A stretch of DNA of 64,000 nt. Source: an uncultured Sutterella sp. Lineage in GTDB: Bacteria > Pseudomonadota > Gammaproteobacteria > Burkholderiales > Burkholderiaceae_F. A program made the translations under genes and the position numbers. Location: contig CAJMKD010000003.1 of the NCBI GenBank assembly GCA_905213905.1, positions 1-64,000 on the forward strand, given 5' to 3'. Below, piece by piece: positions 1 through 8,606 of the stretch; within the stretch, counting starts at the first letter, position 1; the number at the start of each line of letters is the position of its first letter. The notes under the pieces were generated by a model. It had not been told where the DNA came from, made no database searches, and worked only from the letters and a program-made list of their open reading frames with translations.

Positions 1-803
1 CGCGCCCTGAGCGCTGCGGTGAGATCGTCGACTTCGTTGCGCGTGCGTGCAAAGATGATTGCAAGCTCGGGTGCTTCCAGGTCCAGAATGCGGCCAAGCG
101 CTGCGATTCGATAGCTTTTCCCTACTACATAGGCGATCTGAGGGACAAGGGGTGCTTCACCTTCAGGCGTTGCTTCCTTGGCAATAGCAATTCGGATAGG
201 CGAATCGAGTCGATCTTCTGCAATGCGCGCAATACGGGGCGGCAGCGTGGCGGAAAAAAGCGCCTTCTGCACCTTTTCAGGCAAAGCATCGAAAATTGAA
301 TCGAGCTCGTCGGCGAATCCAAGATCGAGCATTTCATCTGCTTCATCGAGCACAACGGCCTTCACGCTTGAGAGATTGAGCGTGCCGCGCGAAATGTGAT
401 CAAGTGCTCGCCCCGGCGTGGCGACAACAACATGCGTGCCGCGTTTGAGCGCGCGAATTTGCCTGCCATAATCCTGTCCGCCGTAAATCGGCGTTACCAC
501 AATACCGGCGTCGCGTCCGAATCCGTGGAAGGCCTCGCTCACTTGCAGGCATAGCTCCCGCGTAGGCGTAATGATCAATACGATCGGGGCGCTCGGAGGT
601 GTATCGAGCAGCCAGCGTTCTATAAGCGGCAGCGAGAAGGCTGCAGTTTTGCCGGTGCCAGTAGCTGCTTGCCCCAAAACGTCTCGGCCCGTCAAAAGCG
701 CGGGAATGGCTTCCTGCTGAATAGGGGTAGGTTCTTCAAAGCCCAGTTTGGCGAGCGATTCAACTACGACGGAAGAGAGTCCGAGATCGGAAAAACTAGT
801 CAT
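1..803 (-). CDS. DEAD-box ATP-dependent RNA helicase, DeaD/CsdA-like (3' end cut off by window edge)
   Basis: ATP-dependent RNA helicase that remodels rRNA or mRNA in the cytoplasm. Only the first 267 codons lie in the window. They carry the Q motif (about residues 22-30), Walker A AATGTGKT (46-53), PTREL (80-84), TPGR (129-132), DEAD (153-156) and SAT (184-186), so the whole first RecA-like domain is present and the second has just begun. The N-terminus and motif spacing resemble E. coli DeaD more than RhlE or SrmB, but the deciding C-terminal region is missing. The ATG at 801-803 is the first in frame with family similarity; no clear Shine-Dalgarno is visible. It is preceded by about 230 bases of untranslated sequence, and cold-shock helicase genes often have long leaders. 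It ends a minus-strand run after rplY but is separated from it by a terminator. Confidence 0.9.
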   Translation of the reverse strand, partial: MTSFSDLGLSSVVVESLAKLGFEEPTPIQQEAIPALLTGRDVLGQAATGTGKTAAFSLPLIERWLLDTPPSAPIVLIITPTRELCLQVSEAFHGFGRDAGIVVTPIYGGQDYGRQIRALKRGTHVVVATPGRALDHISRGTLNLSSVKAVVLDEADEMLDLGFADELDSIFDALPEKVQKALFSATLPPRIARIAEDRLDSPIRIAIAKEATPEGEAPLVPQIAYVVGKSYRIAALGRILDLEAPELAIIFARTRNEVDDLTAALRA

Positions 804-1105
804 GGGAATGGTCTCAGAGTCAGTTCAGCCGCATGCCCGCACAACTGCTAATTCTTCAATAAAAAAGGGCAGAGGCTGAAGAGGGGGGAGTTTATTTAAC
901 CAGCGCGTAGAACGCGTGAGGCAATGGTTCGTCGAACGGAAGACACGGGTCGAACCGAACGAGATGAAGACTGGTCAGTATGGATGGCGCCATGCGCGTT
1001 CTGTACAAGCATCGATGCTTATCCCGAAAACAGGACAAGGCCCGCAGTATTCCTTCCTGCGGGCCTTGCTCCTATCAAACGGAAAACGCTTGATTCAATG
1101 CCGAA
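804..1105. other. Intergenic region between rplY and the helicase gene
   Basis: About 300 bases without a convincing gene. It holds the rplY terminator (1037-1067). The rest would be the minus-strand promoter and leader of the helicase gene. A small inverted repeat (ACGCG on both sides of a short spacer, near 905-918) lies in it. Short open frames here have no recognisable product. I see no clear -35/-10 pair. Confidence 0.6.
1037..1067 (-). terminator. Rho-independent terminator after rplY
   Basis: A perfect 11-bp stem (1037-1047 with 1057-1067, arm AAGGCCCGCAG) encloses a 9-base loop, 39 bases past the rplY stop. On the minus strand it is followed by a T-rich stretch containing TGTTTT, weaker than a classical T-run. 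Confidence 0.7.
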
Positions 1106-1720
1106 TTAGGCAGCGGGCGCAGCCGGAGCGGCGGCAGCGGCATCGGCATCGGCAGCAACCGTAACTTCTTCTTCAACGGGCTTGATGACCGAGGCAATGA
1201 CGATTTCGGGTTCAACGGAGACGCCTTCAGGAACAACGAGGTCCTGCGAGAAGAACGTCATGCCGGATTCCATCTTCGAGAGGTCAACGCTGATGAATTC
1301 AGGCAGGTTGCGCGGCAGGCAGGTGACTTCAACGAAAGCGACAGCGTGGCTGATGATGGCCTTGTCAAGCTTGACGGCCGGGCTTTCTTCTTCACCATGG
1401 AAGTGCAGCGGCACGCGCATCGTGACGTTTTCATTCGGGTCGATGCGCTGGAAGTCGATGTGCATGACCTGCGGCTTGTACGGGTGCATCTGGAAGTCGC
1501 GAAGAACAACCAGCTGTTCGGTACCGTCAAGTTCCATCGTCAGGATCGAAGCATGGAACTTTTCCTTGCGCAGTGCATAGAAAATCGGGTTGTGTTCGAG
1601 CTCGATCGGCGCAGCGGGTTCCTTGCCGCCGTAGAGAATGCCCGGCAGCTTATCCGCACGGCGCAGACGGCGGCTCGCACCCGTACCTTGCGCTTTGCGC
1701 GTGGTGGCGATGACTTTCAT
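1106..1720 (-). CDS. rplY: 50S ribosomal protein L25/general stress protein Ctc
   Basis: Binds 5S rRNA in the large ribosomal subunit. The 204-residue protein has the long Ctc form: an N-terminal L25 domain (about 1-95, starting MKVIATTRK), a C-terminal TL5-like beta domain (about 95-185) and an acidic, then Ala/Pro-rich tail. An upstream in-frame codon would add four residues, but the ATG at 1718-1720 has a GGAG Shine-Dalgarno at 1727-1730, so that start was chosen. The gene follows prs on the same strand, as in most betaproteobacteria, but a terminator lies between them, so it probably has its own promoter. The usual next gene, pth (peptidyl-tRNA hydrolase), is not present; a helicase follows instead. 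Confidence 0.97.
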   Translation of the reverse strand: MKVIATTRKAQGTGASRRLRRADKLPGILYGGKEPAAPIELEHNPIFYALRKEKFHASILTMELDGTEQLVVLRDFQMHPYKPQVMHIDFQRIDPNENVTMRVPLHFHGEEESPAVKLDKAIISHAVAFVEVTCLPRNLPEFISVDLSKMESGMTFFSQDLVVPEGVSVEPEIVIASVIKPVEEEVTVAADADAAAAAPAAPAA

Positions 1721-1751
1721 TGTTAACTCCAAAAATTAGGATTCGCAGTTG

Positions 1752-1789
1752 AAAAAACGCACGCCCGCAATCGCGACCAACTGCGGGCG
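1752..1789 (-). terminator. Rho-independent terminator after prs
   Basis: An 8-bp stem (CGCCCGCA, 1762-1769, with 1782-1789) is followed on the minus strand by a run of six T (complement of 1752-1757). It lies 19 bases after the prs stop and uncouples prs from rplY. Confidence 0.8.
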
Positions 1790-1807
1790 GCGAACCTCTA
1801 GTGAAAC

Positions 1808-2767
1808 TTATTCCGTGAAGAGGCTGCTCACGGAGTCTTCACGCGCAATGCGCAGAAGCGTTTCGCCGATGATCGCCGAGCAACTGACCTGGCGGATCTT
1901 CGGGCAGGCTTCGGCAGCTGTCGAAAGCGGAATGGTATCCGTAACGACAAGCTCGTCGAGAGCGGAATTAGTGATTCGTTCGATTGCAGCACCCGAAAGC
2001 ACCGGATGCGTAATGTAGGCAACAACACCGATAGCGCCGCGTTCCTTTAAGGCGCCGGCGGCATTGCAGAGCGTGCCGGCCGTATCAACAATGTCGTCGG
2101 TGATGATGCAGGTACGCCCGGAGACATCGCCAATGATGTTCATGATTTCAGCCACATTGGCGCGCGGACGACGCTTATCGATAATGGCGAGGTCGGTTTC
2201 AATGGCTTTGGCCATAGCGCGAGCTCGCACAACGCCGCCGATGTCAGGAGAAACCACGATCGGATTTTCAAGCTTTCTGTTTTTCAGATCCTGAAGCAGA
2301 ACGGGCGTTGCGTAAATGTTGTCGACGGGAATATCAAAAAAGCCTTGAATCTGATCGGCGTGCAGATCCATCGTAAGAACGTGATCCGCACCGACGGACT
2401 GCAGCATATTTGCAACAACCTTGGCAGAGATAGCAACGCGCGCGGAACGCGGACGGCGGTCCTGACGAGCGTAACCGAAATACGGGATCGCAGCCGTGAT
2501 GCGACGAGCAGACGCACGCTTGAGTGCGTCGATCATGATCATCAGCTCCATCAGATTGTCGTTCGTCGGTGCGCAAGTGCTCTGCAGGACGAAGACGTCC
2601 TTGCCGCGGACGTTGTCAAGAAGCTGAACGTTGACTTCGCCGTCGCTGAAACGGGTGACGGTCGCTTTGCCGAGCGGAATGTTGAGGTACTGCGTAACGG
2701 CCTGGGCAAGCTTGGGATTCGCATTGCCCGAAAAAACCATCATTGTTTCCGGCACGATCGAGGCCAT
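1808..2767 (-). CDS. prs: Ribose-phosphate pyrophosphokinase (PRPP synthetase)
   Basis: Makes PRPP from ribose 5-phosphate and ATP for purine, pyrimidine, His, Trp and NAD synthesis. At 319 residues it is a full-length class I enzyme. The flexible loop (YARQDRRPR, about 99-107), the catalytic region with MDLHADQIQGFF (about 133-144) and the PRPP-binding loop DDIVDTAGT (224-232) are all intact. It sits downstream of tRNA-Gln and ispE on the same strand, the usual betaproteobacterial arrangement, and has its own terminator. Confidence 0.98.
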   Translation of the reverse strand: MASIVPETMMVFSGNANPKLAQAVTQYLNIPLGKATVTRFSDGEVNVQLLDNVRGKDVFVLQSTCAPTNDNLMELMIMIDALKRASARRITAAIPYFGYARQDRRPRSARVAISAKVVANMLQSVGADHVLTMDLHADQIQGFFDIPVDNIYATPVLLQDLKNRKLENPIVVSPDIGGVVRARAMAKAIETDLAIIDKRRPRANVAEIMNIIGDVSGRTCIITDDIVDTAGTLCNAAGALKERGAIGVVAYITHPVLSGAAIERITNSALDELVVTDTIPLSTAAEACPKIRQVSCSAIIGETLLRIAREDSVSSLFTE

Positions 2768-2914
2768 GATTTCTCTCTTCTCTCAGTCGGGAGCCGTTGC
2801 TCTCGAGGGTTAACTGAGTCTGACGGGCGGGCCCCGTCAAGGCTGGGGAAACCGCTCAACGTCTATTAGCGTTCGAGCGGCAAATTACGGGCGAACCCGA
2901 AAAATCCGAGCGTT

Positions 2915-2989
2915 TGGCAGGGGCAGAAGGATTCGAACCTTCGGTACACGGAATCAAAATCCGTTGCCTTACCACTTGGCTATGCCCCT
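2915..2989 (-). tRNA. tRNA-Gln (anticodon TTG)
   Basis: Read on the minus strand, a 75-nt cloverleaf includes an encoded CCA. The acceptor arm AGGGGCA pairs with TGCCCCT. The D-arm is AGCCAAGTGGTAAGGC. The anticodon stem ACGGA/TCCGT holds the loop TTTTGAT with anticodon TTG, and the T-loop is TTCGAAT. The 5' end is 11 bases after the ispE stop, so the tRNA may be processed from the lolB-ispE transcript. Confidence 0.97.
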
Positions 2990-3000
2990 GGATTTGTCTT

Positions 3001-3879
3001 TCAATTCACCCACGCAATCAGCGGATGTTCCTGAAGGCCACGCACACTAAAGTGACGCCAACCAACGGGAAGACGCTCAATAGCCGGAATGGCATGAGAA
3101 GCGTCAGCGACCGCAAAAACCGCGCTGCCTGACCCCGTCATTCGGGGGCGGAGACCGATGCTTTCGAGCAGTTGTCCGGCTTGGGCAACAAAAGGCTCGA
3201 CCGCTTCAGCGACAGGCTGCAAATCATTGCGTCCGGGCAATGCCGGCCAATGATTTTGGATGAGGTCTGAAAAGACGGCCATTTTGAGGGATTCGGTATT
3301 TCTTGTCAAGTTTGGAGCCTTGAATATTTGTTCGGTTGAAACACCTTTTCCCGGCCAAATGATTTCGTACTTGGCTTGCGGGACTTCAAAAGGGGAAATT
3401 CGCTCGCCGATGCCTTCCACAAAACCGCTTCTACCCCAGACGAAAAACGGGATGTCAGCGCCGAGTGTTTCGCCTATGGTCATTAGCGATTTTCGATCGA
3501 AGTGAAGTCCCCAGAGATGATTGAGACCAATCAAGGTGGTGGCAGCGTCGGAGCTGCCGCCGCCCATGCCGGCGCCGGCAGGAATGCGTTTTCGGACATT
3601 TATTTCAACGCCAAGGTCGGGACGATTCGCTGCCTCGCGCAGTTTCTTTGCTGCTCGAACGCAGAGATCGTCTTCGGGCGAAGAAAGAAGATCGCCCATA
3701 CGTACGATTTGATTGTCCTCTCGCACGACAAGATCAATTTCGTCGGTGAGATCAACAAGCGTAAAAATGGACTGGAGGAGATGTTTGCCGTCTGTCCTGC
3801 GCCCGACGACGTGCAGAAACAAATTGAGTTTGGCGGGCGCAGGCAGAAGCAATGCGCTTTTTCGCGGCATCGGATTCAT
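3001..3879 (-). CDS. ispE: 4-diphosphocytidyl-2-C-methyl-D-erythritol kinase
   Basis: ATP-dependent kinase of the non-mevalonate (MEP) isoprenoid pathway, 292 residues, GHMP superfamily. The substrate segment PAPAKLNLFLHVVGRR (about 13-28) and the GHMP phosphate loop PAGAGMGGGSSDAA (about 100-113) are intact, and a C-terminal GSGSAVFAV motif is present. The family signature DGYH reads DGKH here (30-33); the Tyr stacks on the cytosine ring in the E. coli enzyme, so this is a notable substitution. The gene overlaps the lolB stop by 4 bases (ATGA), indicating translational coupling. Confidence 0.96.
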   Translation of the reverse strand: MNPMPRKSALLLPAPAKLNLFLHVVGRRTDGKHLLQSIFTLVDLTDEIDLVVREDNQIVRMGDLLSSPEDDLCVRAAKKLREAANRPDLGVEINVRKRIPAGAGMGGGSSDAATTLIGLNHLWGLHFDRKSLMTIGETLGADIPFFVWGRSGFVEGIGERISPFEVPQAKYEIIWPGKGVSTEQIFKAPNLTRNTESLKMAVFSDLIQNHWPALPGRNDLQPVAEAVEPFVAQAGQLLESIGLRPRMTGSGSAVFAVADASHAIPAIERLPVGWRHFSVRGLQEHPLIAWVN

Positions 3880-4394
3880 GGGTTCACTACCAAAACAAGC
3901 TTGATTTTAGGCATGGCAGCGGTGAGGGCATGCTCGAGAACAAGCCGTTGCGCTTCGCCGGATGGTTGCCTTGAAGTGACGTCGTACCGCCAGCCGCCTG
4001 CTACACCTGTAGAGAGGCGGCCGCTTTTGTCGGAAAGAACCTCAAGAAGAAGCGCTATCGGCACGGTGAAGCCGAGATGCTGCAGCAACAATGCATCAAG
4101 ATTCGGGGCTTCAAATGGGTCGCTGCGGCTGCCGTACCAAAGGGTTGCGCCTTTGTCATCCGTCTCTATTCGGGCGATGACGCCAGAGAGCGGCGTGAGC
4201 AAATCAAGTCTGCGGCGGCCGTTTGATTCGATGAGCTCAAAACGCCCTGTTTCACTGACTGTTTTGGACGAGGCGCTGATCGTAACGGCAAACCGTCCTT
4301 GCCAGCGAATGGCATTTTCCGGGATTGTCTGGCAGCCGCTCAGAAGCAACGGTACGCCAAGCGCGCCGGCAATCAGCGTTCGACGAGCGATCAT
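3876..4394 (-). CDS. lolB: Outer-membrane lipoprotein insertion protein LolB
   Basis: Receives lipoproteins from periplasmic LolA and inserts them in the outer membrane. The 172-residue protein starts with a lipoprotein signal peptide whose lipobox is L18-S19-G20-C21. The mature part shows the LolB pattern, with RWQGRFAV near the start and LLDLLTPLSGVIAR-like strands in the middle. It sits between the TPR-protein gene, overlapping it by 4 bases, and ispE, which is the standard neighbourhood for betaproteobacterial lolB. Sequence similarity in this family is low, so context supports the call. Confidence 0.9.
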   Translation of the reverse strand: MIARRTLIAGALGVPLLLSGCQTIPENAIRWQGRFAVTISASSKTVSETGRFELIESNGRRRLDLLTPLSGVIARIETDDKGATLWYGSRSDPFEAPNLDALLLQHLGFTVPIALLLEVLSDKSGRLSTGVAGGWRYDVTSRQPSGEAQRLVLEHALTAAMPKIKLVLVVNP

Positions 4395-6289
4395 TTAAAT
4401 GCCTCTTCAGGACTGCGCATGAAGGCAGGGTATTTGCTCGCTGGGGCGTCCTTTCCTTCCTGAAAATCCTTCAGATCAAGCTTGAGCCGTTGTGCGACAC
4501 GGACAAGGCTGGGCGTAACGCCGTTACGCTTTACGAAGTCTCTGAGCGCGCTCTCTGCTTCCTTCTTACGGTCTGCTGCCGCTAGGATCTCAATGAGGTG
4601 AAGAGCGACTTCAGGATCATAGAGCCGCTTCAAAGAGGCCTGCGTAAATTCATAAGCAGCTTTGAATTTTCCTTCTCGATAGCAGAGCCAGCCCATAGAG
4701 TCCAAGATGAAGGGGTCAAGCGGCGCAGCGCTATACGCTCGCTCGAGCAATCGACGAGCCTCCTTAAGTCGAATATTTTCTTCTGTGTAGAGATATCCGA
4801 GGGCATTGTTGGCTTGAACGTGATTGGGGTTGATTTCGAGCAGGTGTTCAAGATGCTTTGTTGCTGCATCCGGATGACCGGCTTCCTGCGCGATCATCGC
4901 TGCGTCGTAAAGAATCTCGGGTTCATTCGGCATGGCCTTCACCGCTTCTGACATGACGGCATGCGCATCTTGCGCGCGATGCTGTTCCAGAAGCAGTTTT
5001 GCCTCTGCGCCCCAAAATAGAGGAGCGTCCAGCGGCAGTTCGGTGCGAGCTGCCTGAAGCGTTTTGCGGGCTTCGTCAATTTTGCCTGCATCAGAAAGGC
5101 AGAGCGCTTGGCGCAGACGAGCCTGCGAAGCGAAAGGACCAGCGGTAAGTTCGGAATAGTAGTCTGCGGCGCGAAGCGGCGCTTTCTGCATCAATGCGGC
5201 GTTGCCAAGTTGAAGCCAGACTTCCAAGCGCGATAGATCGATTTCTGGACTTTCTTCGCGAAGTTTTTCAACGTAGGTTTTGAAGTACTTTTCTGCAAGT
5301 GCGGGACTTGCACAGTCTGCAGCCAGTTGCCCTGCATTGAAATAAAGACGAGGATCGTTTTCCGGATGCTTCATGGCACGTTCGAGTGCGGCAAGAGCCG
5401 CGTCCTTACGCCCCAATCGTTGTTCAACACGGCCAAAGATAAGCCGAACATACGGATCATCAGGGTTTCGCTTCAAAAAGTCTGTAAGAAGTTTGCGTGT
5501 CGCTCTTGTATCGGTACTCCAGCAAACATCAGCGGCTTCTCCTGCTGTTTTCGAATCATTCGGAGCTTTCCCGAGCGCAGCGCGTGCCGTTTCGCAAGCC
5601 TTGCGTCCATTGCCGGCGGCTTGCTCGAACTGTGCCAGCGCCATCAGTACATCCGCACGATTGCCGTACTTTTCGACATAAGGTGAAACCAGTTCGCTGA
5701 AAATCTCCAGCCCGTTCTTCTGCGTTCGTGCAAAAACACGAAGAACGCGTGCAACCCAAGCGCCAGGCAAATCCTTCGTGTTGTCCGCAGCGGATGAGCC
5801 ATCCTTTTTGATCGATGCTTCTTCTGAAGCAGCGAGCGCTGCGTCCATGTCAGCCAGTGCTTTGGCAATTGCAGCTCGATCGTTGCGGTCGACAGCATCT
5901 GCCAGACGTGTTTGAAGCGCCATTTCCGCATGCGGGTCGTATTGCAGCCAAAGATTCGCAGCTTCAAGAAGTTTTGCCGAATCCCGCGAAGCAACGGCCG
6001 CTTCCCATGCATAGGCAGCAATTTGCGCGTTTTTTTCTTTTCTGGCGGCATCCGAAAGCGCGGCGTAGGCGTAATCGAATTCGCCGCGATGCACGGCTAT
6101 GCCACTCGAAATAAGTTCAAAGAGCGTCATGTTCGGATGAGTCATCCGAGGGTGTCCCTGCGGCAGGACGGGATGTCCAGCCGGCAGCTTCGAAGCGCCT
6201 TCTGTGTCCATGCCCGGCATGGTCCAAGCGGACCCGGAACCGAGTGCGACAAGCGAAAGAAGAAAGATTTTGAGAGTACGACCAGACAT
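4391..6289 (-). CDS. Exported tetratricopeptide-repeat protein
   Basis: A 632-residue periplasmic or envelope-associated protein. The start at 6287-6289 was preferred over an upstream in-frame codon because it begins a clean signal peptide (MSGRTLKIFLLSLVALGSG). The rest is helical TPR-like repeats, clearest in the C-terminal third (about 440-590), where ALGYLYTEENIRLKEA and a following LDSMGWLCYREGKFKAA match the TPR consensus. The gene overlaps lolB by 4 bases and heads the TPR-lolB-ispE operon. In this order it is conserved in betaproteobacteria, suggesting an envelope role, but the function is unknown. No catalytic domain is visible. Confidence 0.88.
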   Translation of the reverse strand: MSGRTLKIFLLSLVALGSGSAWTMPGMDTEGASKLPAGHPVLPQGHPRMTHPNMTLFELISSGIAVHRGEFDYAYAALSDAARKEKNAQIAAYAWEAAVASRDSAKLLEAANLWLQYDPHAEMALQTRLADAVDRNDRAAIAKALADMDAALAASEEASIKKDGSSAADNTKDLPGAWVARVLRVFARTQKNGLEIFSELVSPYVEKYGNRADVLMALAQFEQAAGNGRKACETARAALGKAPNDSKTAGEAADVCWSTDTRATRKLLTDFLKRNPDDPYVRLIFGRVEQRLGRKDAALAALERAMKHPENDPRLYFNAGQLAADCASPALAEKYFKTYVEKLREESPEIDLSRLEVWLQLGNAALMQKAPLRAADYYSELTAGPFASQARLRQALCLSDAGKIDEARKTLQAARTELPLDAPLFWGAEAKLLLEQHRAQDAHAVMSEAVKAMPNEPEILYDAAMIAQEAGHPDAATKHLEHLLEINPNHVQANNALGYLYTEENIRLKEARRLLERAYSAAPLDPFILDSMGWLCYREGKFKAAYEFTQASLKRLYDPEVALHLIEILAAADRKKEAESALRDFVKRNGVTPSLVRVAQRLKLDLKDFQEGKDAPASKYPAFMRSPEEAFK

Positions 6290-6480
6290 AGCGGCGAAAG
6301 AAAAAATCTGTGTCCGGGCTTTCGCCCAGCAAGAAGGACTCATTCTATCTTTTGGCGCACTCTTAAAGCGCTGCCGCAACGGTGGGCAAATGTTCACAAT
6401 CGCTTCAGCCAAAGCGCAGGGCGGACAACCGTGCGAGAATGCGCCGCTGACTTATCCGAGTTTTTCTTTGGGGAATGCGC

Positions 6481-7554
6481 ATGGATCGATTTGCTGATGT
6501 GCTAGCCAGGTGGCAGCAGACCGAAGGGCGGCAGACGTTGCCTTGGCAGAAATATTCAACACCTTACGAGCGGCTGGTGAGCGAAGTCATGCTGCAGCAG
6601 ACGCAGGTCGAGACGGTTATTCCATACTATGAAAGATTTCTTCAACGGTTTCCAAACGTTGAATCACTGGCGCAATCCGTTGAGGACGACGTGTTTGCTC
6701 TGTGGGCAGGGCTCGGATACTACACGCGAGCTTCCAATTTAAGGAAGGCTGCGCAATACGTCGTCCATGACCTTGACGGTGTTTTTCCAACTGATTTTGA
6801 CGGGTTGCTGCGTCTGCCGGGCGTAGGGCCTAGCACTGCTGCGGCTGTGGCTGCATTTACTAGCGCGCAGGCAACACATCCGATGATCGACGGAAACGTC
6901 AAGCGCGTACTTTCGCGGGTTTTTCTGATTGAAGGCCGCATCGGAGAGCCTTCTTTTGAAAAGATGCTTGAGGCGAGGGCTCGTCAAGAGCTACCCGGTC
7001 CGGATTTGATTGGTGCGTATACGCAAGGCTTGATGGATTTGGGTGCGGGAATTTGCAAGCGTTTGACGCCTGATTGCCAAGGTTGTCCTATGGCCGCGCG
7101 TTGTGAAGCGCATCGTCTTGGCGTTGAAAAAAAATATCCAGGTAGACGACTTGCGCCCAAACGGACGACTTTGCGCATGGCGATGGCTTTCGTCATTGAT
7201 GATGCCGGCGGTGTCTGGCTTCGCAAAGTCGACCGCTCCATCTGGAGAGGTCTGTGGACGCCTTTGTGGGAGGCATGGCCGGCATCTATGAAGCGATCGG
7301 ACGAAGACGAGGAAAAAACGCAGATTTTTCTCTCTGGCATTCGCGAAAGGCTTGCGGGAGACGTGCTTCAGCGAGAACGACGCTTGCCGGCAATATGTCA
7401 CGATCTGACGCATCGGCGTCTTTTGATCGAGCCGCATGAATTTTTAGTCGCAAAAGGAGTTGCGCTTGAGGACTGTGAACGCTTTCCGCTCAATGCATTG
7501 CCCGGCATGCCTAAGCCTGTTGTGCAGGTTCTTTCTGAATTCGGGCTTGAGTAA
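6481..7554 (+). CDS. mutY: A/G-specific adenine DNA glycosylase
   Basis: Removes adenine mispaired with 8-oxoguanine. The 357-residue protein has the HhH-GPD fold with catalytic Glu35 in EVMLQQTQV, the hairpin LPGVGPSTAAAV (112-123), catalytic Asp137 in MIDGNVKRVLSR, a 4Fe-4S loop (Cys192, 199, 202, 208; C-x6-C-x2-C-x5-C) and a C-terminal NUDIX-like 8-oxoG recognition domain. An ATG six bases upstream (6475) is possible, but the GGGGA at 6470-6474 is spaced correctly only for 6481. It is divergent from the TPR operon. Its stop codon directly abuts that of rapZ. Confidence 0.96.
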   Translation: MDRFADVLARWQQTEGRQTLPWQKYSTPYERLVSEVMLQQTQVETVIPYYERFLQRFPNVESLAQSVEDDVFALWAGLGYYTRASNLRKAAQYVVHDLDGVFPTDFDGLLRLPGVGPSTAAAVAAFTSAQATHPMIDGNVKRVLSRVFLIEGRIGEPSFEKMLEARARQELPGPDLIGAYTQGLMDLGAGICKRLTPDCQGCPMAARCEAHRLGVEKKYPGRRLAPKRTTLRMAMAFVIDDAGGVWLRKVDRSIWRGLWTPLWEAWPASMKRSDEDEEKTQIFLSGIRERLAGDVLQRERRLPAICHDLTHRRLLIEPHEFLVAKGVALEDCERFPLNALPGMPKPVVQVLSEFGLE

Positions 7555-8448
7555 TCAGATGGTCTGCGTTTTCCGTTCGCCAGCAAGTTGAGGCTGATCG
7601 AGCATTCGATGGCGAACGATGGCAGCTGTACCCGCAGAAAAGCGCCGTCCGAGCGCCTCTGCTACATAGACGGAGCGGTGCTGCCCTCCCGTACATCCTA
7701 TGCAGATCGTTAAGTAGTGTCGGTTCTGTGCCTTGAAGTGCGGGAGCCACTTTTCCACAAAGCCAGCAATGTCATCGATCATTTCGCTTACAAGCGGTTG
7801 AGCTTCCAGATAATCGGAAATGGGTTTGTCGCGTCCGGTCAACGGTCGGAGCTCGGGGATGTAATACGGGTTCGGCAGACAGCGCACGTCAAAAACGAGG
7901 TCTGCTACGACAGGGATGCCATGCTTGTAGGCAAAGGACTCGAAGGTCAGCGTAAGCTTTGCTTCCGGCTCACCAATGAACTGCTGAACCCAGCGGCGCA
8001 GCTGAGAAGGCAGCAGTCCAGTCGTATCCATGACGTGAGCGATGCTTGCGACCGGATCAAGCAGCTCACGTTCCTTTCGGATGGCTTCCTGGAGCGTAAC
8101 TTCCTGTGAAAGATGCTGTGCGTGCGTAGATAGCGGATGCCGACGGCGTGTTTCTGAAAAGCGTCGCACGAGCTCTTCGCTTGAGGCAGTGAGATAAAGC
8201 ACGCGGATGTCAAAGCCTTCGGCCTTAAGCGAATCAAGAGCTTCGAGAGTTCTATCGAATGTGGCATGCGAGCGTGCATCAATAGCAACGGCTGCGGCTC
8301 GCGTACCGGAAGCGGCAAGACTTTCTGCAACGGGCTGAAGAAATTCAGCGGGCAAATTGTCGATGCAGTAGCAACCGCTGTCTTCAAGCTGACGAATGGC
8401 AATGGACTTGCCGCTGCCGGACAAGCCCGTAACAAGGATGAGCTGCAT
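7555..8448 (-). CDS. rapZ: RNase adapter protein RapZ (P-loop, nucleotide-binding)
   Basis: 297 residues with Walker A GLSGSGKS (8-15) and the conserved C-terminal CIGCTGGQHRSVYVAE segment of the RapZ/YvcJ family. In E. coli RapZ binds GlcN6P and delivers the sRNA GlmZ to RNase E, controlling GlmS and thus amino-sugar supply for the envelope. It ends the minus-strand rpoN-ptsN cluster, where rapZ commonly lies. A gap of 158 bases separates it from ptsN, and no good Shine-Dalgarno precedes its ATG. A weak short hairpin (ACGCT/AGCGT) lies just upstream of the start. Confidence 0.96.
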   Translation of the reverse strand: MQLILVTGLSGSGKSIAIRQLEDSGCYCIDNLPAEFLQPVAESLAASGTRAAAVAIDARSHATFDRTLEALDSLKAEGFDIRVLYLTASSEELVRRFSETRRRHPLSTHAQHLSQEVTLQEAIRKERELLDPVASIAHVMDTTGLLPSQLRRWVQQFIGEPEAKLTLTFESFAYKHGIPVVADLVFDVRCLPNPYYIPELRPLTGRDKPISDYLEAQPLVSEMIDDIAGFVEKWLPHFKAQNRHYLTICIGCTGGQHRSVYVAEALGRRFSAGTAAIVRHRMLDQPQLAGERKTQTI

Positions 8449-8606
8449 GGGGAAAGACGCTATAAAAAAGCGTTTTAACGGTTTTGCACAAGGAAACGTT
8501 TGTGCTCAGCGTCAGTTTTAACAGGTTGCTTACGACGAGTGGAGCTGAAAGCAGACTAAACAGTCTTTGCGAAAAGCTTTCTGAGAAACAGCCTTTTGAT
8601 ACGGAA

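Noticed and set aside
3502..4398. 298-codon plus-strand frame opposite ispE and lolB
   Set aside because: Crosses two clear genes and has no motif; a shadow.
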